Source of the DNA: JBPYFK01 sp051984675
Lineage (GTDB): Bacteria > Actinomycetota > Actinomycetes > Mycobacteriales > Pseudonocardiaceae
DNA: 64,000 bases
Assembly (NCBI GenBank): GCA_051984675.1
Contig: JBPYFK010000039.1
Coordinates: forward strand, 9,435 to 73,434
Reading direction: 5' to 3'
In this document: positions 43,658 to 51,775 of the stretch, one piece after another
Layout of the letters: the number at the start of each line of letters is the position of its first letter
Numbering within the stretch: position 1 is the stretch's first letter
Program-made: the position numbers and the translations under genes
The notes under the pieces: model-generated
What the model was told of the DNA's origin: nothing
Seen by the model: only the letters and a program-made list of their open reading frames with translations
Database searches by the model: none

Positions 43658-44563
43658 CTAAGAACGCGGAACCCGGGACCGCTGCTGATCAGCGGCCGAT
43701 CGTGCCGTGTCACCGGTAGCCCGGGGGCTGGGCGGCTCAGCGGTTACGCGTGCGGGCGTCACCATGACGGGACACGTGGCCTCCGCGAGCACCATGTCGG
43801 CCAAGTGCAGGAACTGGGGTCCGTGCGTCGGCTGGCCCATCACCAGCAGTGCGGCACCCGTCGCGACATGCCGGAACACGTTCGCCGGAGTGCCCTGGAA
43901 GCAGGCACGGCGCAGCGTGAGCTGGGGGTACCGGTGTTGCCACGGAAGGAGGGTGTCCTCCAGCATGCCGAACGACGTCGGAACCGGGCTCAGCACGACC
44001 TCCAACATCTGCGGGTCGACATACGCGCCGTGCGGCCCGGCCGGTGGTGGCTCGGCACGGACCGCCACCACGGGGAGGTGCCGCGACGATGCTTCGGCGA
44101 CAACCCACGGCAAGATCCGCTCGGCCGCCGTCGGCGTGTCGAGGGCCGCCACGACATGGTTGTTGAACGGCCCTTGCCGCTGGCTGCGCAGCGGCGGGAC
44201 GACAGTGACGGCGGACGGCGGCTGGGACAGCAGGTGGCTGGTCGTGGAGCCCAGCATGCGGGCAGCCCAGCGGCGTCGCAGCCGCATGCCCACGACCAGG
44301 AGATCCACTGGTCCCACAGCCTGTTCCAGGCACACACTCGGCGCTCCGGCGACCAGGCGTGCCTCCACGGGCACCGAGACCTGCCGCGCCCGGACACGCC
44401 GCATCGCCGAATCCCGAGTCGCTTGGTCGGCTCGCGCACAGTGCAGGACCGTCAGCGGCACCTTGTGCGTGTCAGCCGCGTCCATGGCCCACTCCAGTGC
44501 CCGCCAACCGCCATCCGATCCGTCGACACCGACCACCACGTGTTGCGGAACCTCGGACTCCAT
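43658..44563 (-). CDS. universal stress protein, tandem UspA domains, divergent sequence
   Basis: A 301-residue tandem USP read from ATG 44563 (GGAGAGG upstream). The first domain has VVVGVDGSDGGWRALEWAM and the LVVGMRLRRRWAARMLGSTT loop. The second starts NHVVAALDTPTAAERIL and has LLVMGQPTHGPQFLHLADMV, which lacks the full G-rich ATP motif. The two halves may therefore differ in nucleotide binding. It heads a two-gene USP operon, divergent from the Acg-type nitroreductase gene, with a DevR-box-like site between the starts. Confidence 0.88.
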   Translation of the reverse strand: MESEVPQHVVVGVDGSDGGWRALEWAMDAADTHKVPLTVLHCARADQATRDSAMRRVRARQVSVPVEARLVAGAPSVCLEQAVGPVDLLVVGMRLRRRWAARMLGSTTSHLLSQPPSAVTVVPPLRSQRQGPFNNHVVAALDTPTAAERILPWVVAEASSRHLPVVAVRAEPPPAGPHGAYVDPQMLEVVLSPVPTSFGMLEDTLLPWQHRYPQLTLRRACFQGTPANVFRHVATGAALLVMGQPTHGPQFLHLADMVLAEATCPVMVTPARVTAEPPSPRATGDTARSAADQQRSRVPRS

Positions 44564-44623
44564 CGCCACCACCTCTCCGCGACGGCTCCCCTTTAGCCAA
44601 GGCCCACCACAGCGTCACGACCA

Positions 44624-44637
44624 GGGACTTTGGGCCA
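44624..44637. promoter_or_regulatory. DevR/DosR-box-like site between USP and nitroreductase genes
   Basis: GGGACTTTGGGCCA matches the core of the DevR box (GGGACTTTNGGCCC) at 12-13 of 14 positions. It lies 62-75 bases upstream of the nitroreductase ATG (44699) and about 60 bases from the USP start (44563). This is the promoter position and the gene families expected of the mycobacterial DosR regulon. Confidence 0.6.
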
Positions 44638-44698
44638 TATGGCGAGTGCGTGCGGCAGTGCCATGGTTGACCTTGAAGTCCAAGCAGGAGAGTCCGCG

Positions 44699-45697
44699 AT
44701 GAACGATTTTCCGACCGTGTTCGGCTTGCCGCCGGACGAGGTTGAGGACGTGATTCGCCGAGCCGGGGCGGCGCCGTCGTTGCACAACGCCCAGCCCTGG
44801 CGTTTCCGGGTACTTCCCGACGTCATCGAAGTCCACGGCGACCCGCAGCGCCGGTTGCCGGTCGCGGACCCGGACGACTGCGAACTGCGGTTGGGTTGTG
44901 GAGCGGCGCTGTTCAACCTGCGCGTGGCGCTGGAGCACGCCGGTGTTCGCCCGCTCGTGACGCTGCTGCCGCGGTCGGGCGGGCCAACCTTGCTGGCAGC
45001 GGCGCGTTCCGGCGGTAGATCTTCGCGGAGACCCGACCTCTCCCGGCTCTACGAAGCGATCCCGAACCGGCGCAGCAATCGGCGTCCCTTCCTGCCCACC
45101 CCGGTGCCGGCTGGGCACCGTCAGGATCTGATCCGCGCGGCTCAGGAGGAAAAGGGCTGGCTGCACGTGATGGAACGCGGGCAGCTGGGAGCGCTGGAAG
45201 GCTTGGTGCACCGCGCTCACCGCATCCAGATGGCCGATTGGCGTTTCCGGGACGAAATGGCGCGGTGGACCGGCCGCGCTCCCGGGACAGTGGACGGCGT
45301 GCCCGCCCAGGCGGCGGGCCCGCGGCCGGAGCCCCAGGACCAGTGGGTGCTGCGGGACTTCTCCGGCGGCCAAGCCTCCGCCCGTGTGCCCGGTAAGGAT
45401 TTCGAGTCCGACCCGCTGCTGGTGGTGCTGTGCTCCCATCACGACAGCGTCATGGAGGACCTGCAGGCCGGTCAGGCGTTGCAGCGGGTGCTCCTGACCG
45501 CCACGTCGCTCGGGCTCGTGGCCTCGCTGCTGTCGCAGGTGGTGGAGGTGGCCGAGACCCGAGACGAGCTACGCCGCCTGCTAGGCGGAACGCTGTATCC
45601 ACACGCGCTCGTGCGCGTGGGCTACGGCTCGCCCGCGCGAGCGACACCCCGACGGGCGCCCCGGGAGCTGTTGATCGACGCTGTGTCCACCGGTTGA
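44699..45697 (+). CDS. Acg-family FMN nitroreductase-like protein (first copy)
   Basis: A 332-residue Acg-family protein, a double nitroreductase-fold monomer with one FMN site. The N-terminal FMN loop APSLHNAQPWRFRV is conserved, as is the LRLGCGAALFNLRVALEHAG helix. The IPNRRSNRRPFL segment and the LQAGQALQRVLLTATSLGL helix also fit. In M. tuberculosis the Acg proteins (Rv2032, Rv3127, Rv3131) are DosR-regulated and lid-covered, possibly storing FMN rather than reducing nitro compounds. ATG 44699 has AGGAGAG upstream. A second copy follows 33 bases downstream. Confidence 0.92.
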   Translation: MNDFPTVFGLPPDEVEDVIRRAGAAPSLHNAQPWRFRVLPDVIEVHGDPQRRLPVADPDDCELRLGCGAALFNLRVALEHAGVRPLVTLLPRSGGPTLLAAARSGGRSSRRPDLSRLYEAIPNRRSNRRPFLPTPVPAGHRQDLIRAAQEEKGWLHVMERGQLGALEGLVHRAHRIQMADWRFRDEMARWTGRAPGTVDGVPAQAAGPRPEPQDQWVLRDFSGGQASARVPGKDFESDPLLVVLCSHHDSVMEDLQAGQALQRVLLTATSLGLVASLLSQVVEVAETRDELRRLLGGTLYPHALVRVGYGSPARATPRRAPRELLIDAVSTG

Positions 45698-45730
45698 CAG
45701 GATCCGGCGACGCCAGGAGCCCGGAGGAGA

Positions 45731-46729
45731 ATGATGGCCACGACGGCTCTGTCCGAACACATGGTGCACTCCGCGTTGACGCTGGCAGGCCGGGCTCCGT
45801 CGGTGCACAACAGCCAGCCCTGGCGGTGGAAGCTGGCGCCGCATTCGGTGCACCTGTTCATGGACCGCTCCAGGATGCTTCCGGTGCTTGACCCCACCGG
45901 ACGCGAACTGGTCATCAGTTGCGGTGCGGCGTTGCACCACGCCCGGATCGCGTTCACCGCGGCGGGCTGGCGACCCCACGTACGCCGGTTTCCCAACCCG
46001 GCCCAGCCGGAGCATCTCGCCGCTCTCGAGCTGACCCGCATGTCCGAACTGGACACCGCGGCGGTCGCGGCGGCGGCCGTCGCCGCGCGACGGCACACCG
46101 ACCGGCGCCCGTTCCTGCCCGACCCAGTACCGGGAGAGCTGCTGGCACTGTTGCAGGACGCCGCCAGTGGCGAGGGCGCGGTGCTGACGTTCGCGTTGGA
46201 CGACCACCCGCGCCGCGAACTCATGCTGGCCATCGAGCAGGCCGGTTCCCAGCAGCGGGCACGAGCCGAGTACCAGCGCGAACTGGCCGACTGGGTCGGC
46301 ACCCACGTCGCCCCCGTCGAGGGCATACCGACGCAGAGCGTGCCCGCCACGGGCGAGTACCCGCGCGGAATGCCCTCCCGTGATTTCAGCCTGGCCGTCG
46401 AGGGGGAACTGCCCGTCCCGGTGCTCGACGACGGAGCGGTGCTCGCGGTGCTCGCCACGGAAGGCGACAGCTTCGACAGCTGGCTGGGTGCGGGTGAGGC
46501 GCTCAGCGCGGTGCTGCTGACCGCCAGCGGAGCGGGTCTGGCCACCTGCCCGCTGAGCCACGTCGGCGAGACCACCGCCGCCCGCACCGCCGTGCGCGAG
46601 AACGTCCTTGCCCACGGCGGACAACCCCAGATGGCCATCCGCATCGGATGGCCCGCCACGCACGAGTTCCCCGGCCCGCTCACCCCGCGCCGACCCGTCG
46701 CGGACTCCATCGAAACCTTTTCCGGCTGA
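45731..46729 (+). CDS. Acg-family FMN nitroreductase-like protein (second copy)
   Basis: A 331-332-residue paralogue of the preceding protein. It keeps APSVHNSQPWRWKL, ELVISCGAALHHARIAF, AARRHTDRRPF and SWLGAGEALSAVLLTASGAG. It begins at ATG 45731 or 45734 (two adjacent ATGs) behind CGGAGGAG. The C-terminal lid region differs from the first copy. The two genes form one unit and are probably induced together from the DevR-like site at 44624. Like other members it is likely a cytosolic FMN binder of unsettled enzymology. Confidence 0.92.
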   Translation: MMATTALSEHMVHSALTLAGRAPSVHNSQPWRWKLAPHSVHLFMDRSRMLPVLDPTGRELVISCGAALHHARIAFTAAGWRPHVRRFPNPAQPEHLAALELTRMSELDTAAVAAAAVAARRHTDRRPFLPDPVPGELLALLQDAASGEGAVLTFALDDHPRRELMLAIEQAGSQQRARAEYQRELADWVGTHVAPVEGIPTQSVPATGEYPRGMPSRDFSLAVEGELPVPVLDDGAVLAVLATEGDSFDSWLGAGEALSAVLLTASGAGLATCPLSHVGETTAARTAVRENVLAHGGQPQMAIRIGWPATHEFPGPLTPRRPVADSIETFSG

Positions 46730-46798
46730 CCACAGTGGACGCTGATACACGCGGTGCCCGAGCGGTTCGACGCTCTACCGTGAAGGTCGAGGGCGACG

Positions 46799-47187
46799 AT
46801 GAGCGGGCTGTGTACGGACCTGTACGAGAACAGGATGGCGGCGAGCTACCTGCGCAGGGAGATGACCGCGCCAGCCACCTTCAGCCTGTTCGCCCGCAAG
46901 CTCCCGCCGGACCGTGGGTTTCTGGCCGCTGCCGGCCTGGCCGACTGCCTGAACTTCCTCGCTGACCTCCATTTCGCTGCGCTTCACCGGTGACGTCTGG
47001 GCCGTCCCGGAAGGACGAATGGTGTTCGCTGGCGAGCCATTCCTGGAAGTCACTCCCCTGGCTGCCGGAGGCGGCCCGCCGGCTCCGCGACCCCGTTCCG
47101 GTCGAGGTGCGACACAGCACCGAGCTACGGCGTCTGACCGAGTCCCTGCAACGGTCCCTTGCCGTGGCCACCGGCGGAGTCCACTGA
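46799..47187 (+). pseudogene. remnant of nicotinate phosphoribosyltransferase
   Basis: Three short pieces in three frames correspond to nicotinate phosphoribosyltransferase (NAPRTase). These are the N-terminus CTDLYENRMAASYLRREM then TFSLFARKLPPDRGFL (frame of 46799), a piece LRFTGDVWAVPEGRMVFAG then EPFLEVTPLA (46977 on), and a C-terminal LPEAARRLRDPVPVEVRHS (about 47065 on). The central catalytic barrel is deleted. The product could not be active. The mycobacterial paralogue pncB2 (Rv0573c) is a DosR-regulon member, so this remnant fits the neighbouring USP and Acg genes. Confidence 0.7.
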
Positions 47188-47213
47188 GGATCGTCCACTA
47201 CGATCTTCTCGGT

Positions 47214-48092
47214 CTACGACCCGCGCTTCGCTGGGACGACGGCGACCGGACACGAGGCGTGGTGGACGGCGGCGTGGCTGACTGACCCGAGCACGAGCCG
47301 GCGGACCGGCCCCCGGCCGTGACTGCCGACGATCAGCATGCTCGCGCCCTCGGCTTCCTCCAGCAGTGCTTGCGCCGGGCGGGCCGGCGTGATCACCCGG
47401 CGGACCGACACGTCGGGGTACTGCTCCATCTCACCGGCCAGCGACTGGGCGAGCACGTCGGCCGCATCGGTCCGTACCTCGTCCCAGCCCCGTTCCCAGT
47501 CCTGCACACGCGCGAACGGGTCCAGTGGCAGATCGCTCCAGGCATGCACCGCCACAAGCTCCACCCCATGGCGAGCGGCGAAGTCGTAGGCGAACGCGAT
47601 GGCTTCCGAGCTGGCAGGGGAACCGTCGACACCCACGACGGCGGGTCCGGTGGCCAGCTCCGGCTGCTCCGGGGGCGCCGCGCCACGGACGACGACCATC
47701 GGCACACCCGCACGGCGGGACACCAGCTCCGCCGCCGTCGAGCCCAGCGCGCCGCGTGGCGCACCGCCCATCCCCGAGGGGCCGAGCACCAGCAACTCGG
47801 CTTGCTCGGCCGTGTCGCTGAGCACCCACGCCGGATCGCCGGAGGCCAGCTCGGTGCGGACCTCCAGACCGGGCACGATCTGGCCACACGTTTCGCGCAG
47901 CGCGTCCAGTTCGTGCCGCATGGCCTCCTGGAGGGAGTGCACGACCTCCTCGAACGGCCAGGTGAAGGCATGCAGCAACAACAGTGGCCGGCGCCGGTTG
48001 CCGGCCTCGCGGGCAGCCCACCACACGGCCCGGCGGGAGGCATCCGAGAGGTCGAACCCCACGACGATCGCGTTCCGGCCGGCATCCGACAT
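47214..48092 (-). CDS. universal stress protein, tandem UspA domains
   Basis: A 292-residue tandem USP read from ATG 48092 (GGGGAGG upstream). The two domains have VVGFDLSDASRRAVWWA with LVLGPSGMGGAPRGALGST, and VVGVDGSPASSEAIAFAYDF with IVGSHGRGPVRRLVLGSVS. The second ATP motif is complete. It is a third USP of the island, convergent with the NAPRTase remnant and separate from the 42824-44563 operon. The role (growth arrest, stress survival) is inferred from the family. Confidence 0.92.
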   Translation of the reverse strand: MSDAGRNAIVVGFDLSDASRRAVWWAAREAGNRRRPLLLLHAFTWPFEEVVHSLQEAMRHELDALRETCGQIVPGLEVRTELASGDPAWVLSDTAEQAELLVLGPSGMGGAPRGALGSTAAELVSRRAGVPMVVVRGAAPPEQPELATGPAVVGVDGSPASSEAIAFAYDFAARHGVELVAVHAWSDLPLDPFARVQDWERGWDEVRTDAADVLAQSLAGEMEQYPDVSVRRVITPARPAQALLEEAEGASMLIVGSHGRGPVRRLVLGSVSHAAVHHASCPVAVVPAKRGS

Positions 48093-48209
48093 CGGGATCG
48101 ACCTCCCCTCCCCCACGCGAGGCGGTAATCCGGTGGGCCGACAGCCAGCTGTTTCCTCATGGTGCCCCGCCAAGTGCGGACCGGCATCCGCACGCCGCCC
48201 CGGCCGTGC

Positions 48210-49004
48210 TCAGGCTTGCGGTTCGGGCAGGCTTTCGCCGGTCTCCAGCAGCGTCTTGAGGCTCGACAGCAGTGCGGGCCACCCCTCGCTGACCATCTTC
48301 CGCGCGGTGCTGCCGGGGTCGAAGTCGTCGTGCACGACGGTCAGCTTGACCATGTTCCCGAGCGGCTCGATCTCGAAAGTCACCTTCGATCGGCGCTCGC
48401 TGGCGAGCGTGGCACGGACGTCCTCGCTGACCCCGGCAGCCTCGGCCCACTCCGGCGTGAAGGTGTGCCAGGAATAGGACAGTCGACGACACGGGTCGAA
48501 TTCGAGCACGACCTGTGCGGGATCGGCGGTCCTGACTCCGCGCTCTTCCCAGACCATGGACGATCCCACCTGCCAGTCCGATTCGAATGTCACGCCCCAG
48601 TAGCGACGGGTGAAAGCCGGATCGGTCAACGCCTGCCAGAGCCGTTCCGGTGTGGTGTTGATGTAGATCGTGTACACAAACGCGGTGTCGTTCATCGGCT
48701 CCCGCTCCAATGCGCTTTTCAGGTCCGCCAGCGCGCTCACGCGCGCACGCTCGTATTGGCTGATCCAGCGATCCGCGATGGCGTTGATCGGCACGGCATT
48801 GAGGTAGTGCAGCTTCTCCCGCCCCCGCCACAGCGTGCTCACCAGGTTGGCCGCCTCCAACACCGCCAGATGTTTGCTCACCGACTGCCGCGCCATGTCC
48901 AACCCAGCGCACAGCTCTCGCAGAGTCTGCCCGTTGCGGGCATTCAACCTGTCGAGCAGCCGGCGCCGGCTCGCGTCCGCCAGCGCCCGGAAGACCTCAT
49001 CCAT
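48210..49004 (-). CDS. ArsR-type helix-turn-helix fused to an AHSA1/SRPBCC domain
   Basis: A 264-residue fusion. Residues 1-95 are an ArsR-like winged helix (MDEVFRALADASRRRLLDRL, MARQSVSKHLAVLEAANLVS). From about 105 there is an Activator-of-Hsp90-like START/SRPBCC domain (VYTIYINTTPERLWQALTDP, WGVTFESDWQVGSSMVWEE, and the closing SEGWPALLSSLKTLLETGE). The two domains are usually separate adjacent genes, so here the ligand pocket is covalently linked to the DNA reader. ATG 49004 is supported by alignment. Two palindromes at 49022-49067 immediately upstream indicate autoregulation. Confidence 0.9.
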   Translation of the reverse strand: MDEVFRALADASRRRLLDRLNARNGQTLRELCAGLDMARQSVSKHLAVLEAANLVSTLWRGREKLHYLNAVPINAIADRWISQYERARVSALADLKSALEREPMNDTAFVYTIYINTTPERLWQALTDPAFTRRYWGVTFESDWQVGSSMVWEERGVRTADPAQVVLEFDPCRRLSYSWHTFTPEWAEAAGVSEDVRATLASERRSKVTFEIEPLGNMVKLTVVHDDFDPGSTARKMVSEGWPALLSSLKTLLETGESLPEPQA

Positions 49005-49021
49005 TCCACTCGATCCTCGAA

Positions 49022-49067
49022 CATGCAGCCTGCTGGCTGCATGAACTATAGGCAGCCGCATGGCTGC
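49022..49067. promoter_or_regulatory. tandem palindromic operators of the ArsR-AHSA1 gene
   Basis: CATGCAGCC-TGCT-GGCTGCATG (49022-49043) and GCAGCC-GCAT-GGCTGC (49052-49067) are two perfect palindromes sharing the same GCAGCC-N4-GGCTGC core, spaced 30 bases apart. They begin 18 bases upstream of the start codon and would overlap its promoter, so binding should repress transcription. Confidence 0.75.
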
Positions 49068-49264
49068 ATGTCAATGCTCTCCGCCTGGGATGCACGACGG
49101 CGTTCGAACTCGTCATTGACCCAACGCAGGGGATCAGAAGCGATGGCGGAAATCGTCCGAGCCGCATGATCTCGCGAAAAGAGGGCGCGAACAATTCACC
49201 CGAAACACGCCGACAGCAAAACCGGCCACAAGCAGTTGTTGATGTCTCCAGATACGATGAGTAC

Positions 49265-50182
49265 GTGAAGTTCGCTGTTTCGATTCCACAGTTCGCCGCG
49301 GACGGGGAGTTCGACCCGGCCGAGTTCCGCACCTACCTGCAGCGCGCCGAGGCACTGGGCTTCGACAGCGCGTGGACGCAGGAGCAGCTGCTGGGCTCGA
49401 TGCCGACGCTGAGTCCCCTTGAGACGATGACCTACGCGGCGGCATGCACCGAGCGGCTACGACTGGGGTGCGCGGTGCTCGTCACCACCCTGCACAACCC
49501 AGTGCACCTGGCGAAACGACTGAGCACACTGGACCAGCTCAGCCGGGGTCGGCTCGATATCGGCGTCGGCACCGGAGGGCGGGGCCGGATGTTCTCCGCG
49601 TTCGGGGTCGACCGGGACCGCTTCGTCGCCCGGTTCACCGAAGGACTGACCCTGATGAAGACACTGTGGACACAGCGACGGGTCGACTTCGACGGCGATT
49701 TCTGGCAGCTCGACGGCGCCACGATGGAGCCGAAACCGTTCCAGAAACCCCACCCGCCGATCTGGTTCGGCGGCAGCGGTCGCCCCGCACTCCGGCGCGC
49801 GGTTCGGCTCGGCAACGGTTTTTTCGGGGCCGGTTCGTCCACCACCGCGCAGTTCGCCGAGCAGGTGCGAACCGTCTCGGAGGCGCTGGCGGAAACCGGG
49901 CAGGACGCGGCCGAATTCCCGCTTGCGAAGCGCGTCTACGTTGCCGTGGACGACGACGCCGATCGGGCACGGGAACGCGTCAACCGCGGCCTGGAACAGG
50001 TCTACGGACGCCGCTCCGAGACCATCGAAGCGGCGGCAGTCGCCGGCACACCGAACGACTGCGTGCGCGAACTACGCGAAGTCCGCGACGCCGGTGCGCG
50101 CATGATCCTGTTCACCACACTGTTCGACCAGGCCGAGCAGATGGAACGGCTGGCCGCAGAAGTGATCCCGCACCTGGACTAG
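49265..50182 (+). CDS. LLM-class (luciferase-like) F420/FMN-dependent oxidoreductase
   Basis: A 305-residue luciferase-like monooxygenase-fold protein, read from GTG 49265 (VKFAVSIPQFAADG). Characteristic blocks are RAEALGFDSAWTQEQLLG, AAACTERLRLGCAVLVTTLH, LDQLSRGRLDIGVGTGGR and the HPPIWFGGSGRPALRRA cofactor region. In actinomycetes most such proteins use F420 or FMN; the substrate is unknown. It is transcribed away from the ArsR-AHSA1 gene, with about 200 bases between them. The tandem ArsR operators lie in that gap, so it may be the regulated partner. Confidence 0.9.
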   Translation: MKFAVSIPQFAADGEFDPAEFRTYLQRAEALGFDSAWTQEQLLGSMPTLSPLETMTYAAACTERLRLGCAVLVTTLHNPVHLAKRLSTLDQLSRGRLDIGVGTGGRGRMFSAFGVDRDRFVARFTEGLTLMKTLWTQRRVDFDGDFWQLDGATMEPKPFQKPHPPIWFGGSGRPALRRAVRLGNGFFGAGSSTTAQFAEQVRTVSEALAETGQDAAEFPLAKRVYVAVDDDADRARERVNRGLEQVYGRRSETIEAAAVAGTPNDCVRELREVRDAGARMILFTTLFDQAEQMERLAAEVIPHLD

Positions 50183-50308
50183 GCGCCGCTGGTCAGTGCC
50201 TGGCAAGGCGCGGGGCGACGACGAGCCCACCGAATCCGCCGTGCTCGCCACCACCGCGCGGGAGCCTCACTGCCGAGCGTGGCGGTCACGACCGGCTCAC
50301 GACGAGTA

Positions 50309-50869
50309 CTACCGAGAACTCGTCCGCACCCGGGCGGCACGCTGAGCGAGAATGGTCTCGGCGAGCGCGACCAGGACCTTCTTCACGTCCTCCCGGTAGC
50401 GGGCGTCGCACGCGACGATCGGCACATCGCCGACATCCAGCGCTTCGCGGATCTCCTCCAGTTCGAAGCGGTCCGCTCCCTCGAACTGGTTGACCGCGAT
50501 CAGGAACGGAAGCCCCCGCTCCTCGAAGTAGTCCAGCACGGGATAGCAGTCGTCGATGCGACGCGTATCGACCAGGATGATCGCGCCCAGCGCTCCCTCG
50601 GCCAGGTCGTCCCAGAGGAAGTTGAACCGCTCCTGGCCGGGCGTGCCGAACAGGTAGAGCACGATCGACTGGTCCAGGGTGATCCGGCCGAAGTCGAGCG
50701 CCACCGTGGTCGTGGTCTTATCCGGTAGTTCGGCGGCTTCGTCGACGCCGACGGACACCTCGGTCATGGCCGCTTCGGTCACCAGCGGCTCGATCTCGGA
50801 CACCGAACCGATCAGGGTCGTCTTGCCGACCCCGAAGCCGCCACTGACGACGATCTTGGTCGACCGCAT
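50309..50869 (-). CDS. cvnD: conservon small GTPase-like protein CvnD
   Basis: A 186-residue Ras-like GTPase of the actinomycete conservon. It has Walker A SGGFGVGKTTLIGSVSE, the switch region DFGRITLDQSIVLYLFGTPG (with the catalytic-site GTPGQERF) and the AVNQF base-specificity motif. It is the last gene of cvnA-B-C-D. In Streptomyces these four proteins assemble at the membrane as a G-protein-like complex influencing development and antibiotic production. ATG 50869 lies 20 bases after the cvnC stop. Confidence 0.93.
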   Translation of the reverse strand: MRSTKIVVSGGFGVGKTTLIGSVSEIEPLVTEAAMTEVSVGVDEAAELPDKTTTTVALDFGRITLDQSIVLYLFGTPGQERFNFLWDDLAEGALGAIILVDTRRIDDCYPVLDYFEERGLPFLIAVNQFEGADRFELEEIREALDVGDVPIVACDARYREDVKKVLVALAETILAQRAARVRTSSR

Positions 50870-50888
50870 GGGGAAGGGTTGGTGTTGT

Positions 50889-51332
50889 TCAGAGCGCCTG
50901 GACAAGGTCTCTGATCCTCTCAATGACGGAAGTCGGAAGTTCCTCGGGCTCGGCGAACGAGACCAGGTTCGAGGTGGCCAGGTCCGCGACGAGAACCCGC
51001 GCCACCCCGAGGGGGACGTGGAGCGCGGCCGCGATCTCGGCAAGCGACAGCGGTGTCTGGCACAGCTCGACGATCTGGCGACGCTCGAACCGCAGCGGAG
51101 CCGACAGCGCCGACGGCAGCGCATGCACCAGGGTTTCCACTCGAAGCCCCTCGTGCAACGGACGGGTGCGCCCCTCCGTCATGATGAAGGGACGCAGAAA
51201 TCTGTCAGCCGCCTTCTGGTCGGCCTGCTCGAAGTCCGCCGCGACGTCCTCAAGCATCTCGGGCTCGAACCAGGACCGCGGCCGTGACCGCTGGATCATG
51301 CGCGGGTCCGGTAGGTCAGGAACGTCGTTCAT
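50889..51332 (-). CDS. cvnC: conservon DUF742 protein CvnC
   Basis: A 147-residue DUF742 protein. The C-terminal part is a winged helix-like domain (FERRQIVELCQTPLSLAEIA, HVPLGVARVLVADLATSNLV) preceded by a linker containing RPFIMTEGRTRP. It belongs to the CvnC family of the conservon and probably bridges the kinase-like and GTPase components. Its ATG (51332) overlaps the cvnB stop. Confidence 0.92.
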   Translation of the reverse strand: MNDVPDLPDPRMIQRSRPRSWFEPEMLEDVAADFEQADQKAADRFLRPFIMTEGRTRPLHEGLRVETLVHALPSALSAPLRFERRQIVELCQTPLSLAEIAAALHVPLGVARVLVADLATSNLVSFAEPEELPTSVIERIRDLVQAL

Positions 51333-51775
51333 GCTCGGGGAAGGGCGTCTCGCAGTTCCGTGATGAGGGCGGGTGTGAGCACACCACCGACCCGGTCCAC
51401 GAGATACGCGATCTCGTAGCCGATGAGCCCGATGTCGCCATGTTCGTCGGCGAGCACCGCGACGCACCCGCCCGTGGCGATGGCCGACACGAGAAGGAAG
51501 CCGCGGTTCATCTCGATCATGATCAGTTTCAGACCGTCGAAGTCGTACTGCCGCGCCGCGCTGCGCGCGAGACCGGTCAATCCCGAGACGATGGCTGCGA
51601 GCCGGTCCGCGGACTCCCGCTGCAGCCCGTCGGACATCGCGATGAGCAGGCCATCCGACGAGACGGCCACGGCGTCCCGGACACCGTCGGTCTCACGGAC
51701 GAAGTTGGCGAGCAACCAGTTGAAGTTGTGCGGGCTGCTCTGCGACTCACGGGTCATGGGCAGCTCAGGGGTCAC
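51329..51775 (-). CDS. cvnB: conservon roadblock/LC7 protein CvnB
   Basis: A 148-residue roadblock/LC7-fold protein (FNWLLANFVRETDGVRDAVA, SSDGLLIAMSDGLQRESADR, GCVAVLADEHGDIGLIGYE). Roadblock proteins act as GTPase partners, here for CvnD. It starts at GTG 51775 with overlap of the cvnA stop, and its own stop overlaps the cvnC start, so all are co-translated. Confidence 0.93.
   Translation of the reverse strand: MTPELPMTRESQSSPHNFNWLLANFVRETDGVRDAVAVSSDGLLIAMSDGLQRESADRLAAIVSGLTGLARSAARQYDFDGLKLIMIEMNRGFLLVSAIATGGCVAVLADEHGDIGLIGYEIAYLVDRVGGVLTPALITELRDALPRA

Noticed and set aside
42824..48092. Insertion sequence or phage borders around the stress island
   Set aside because: No transposase, integrase, tRNA gene or long flanking repeats were seen on either side.
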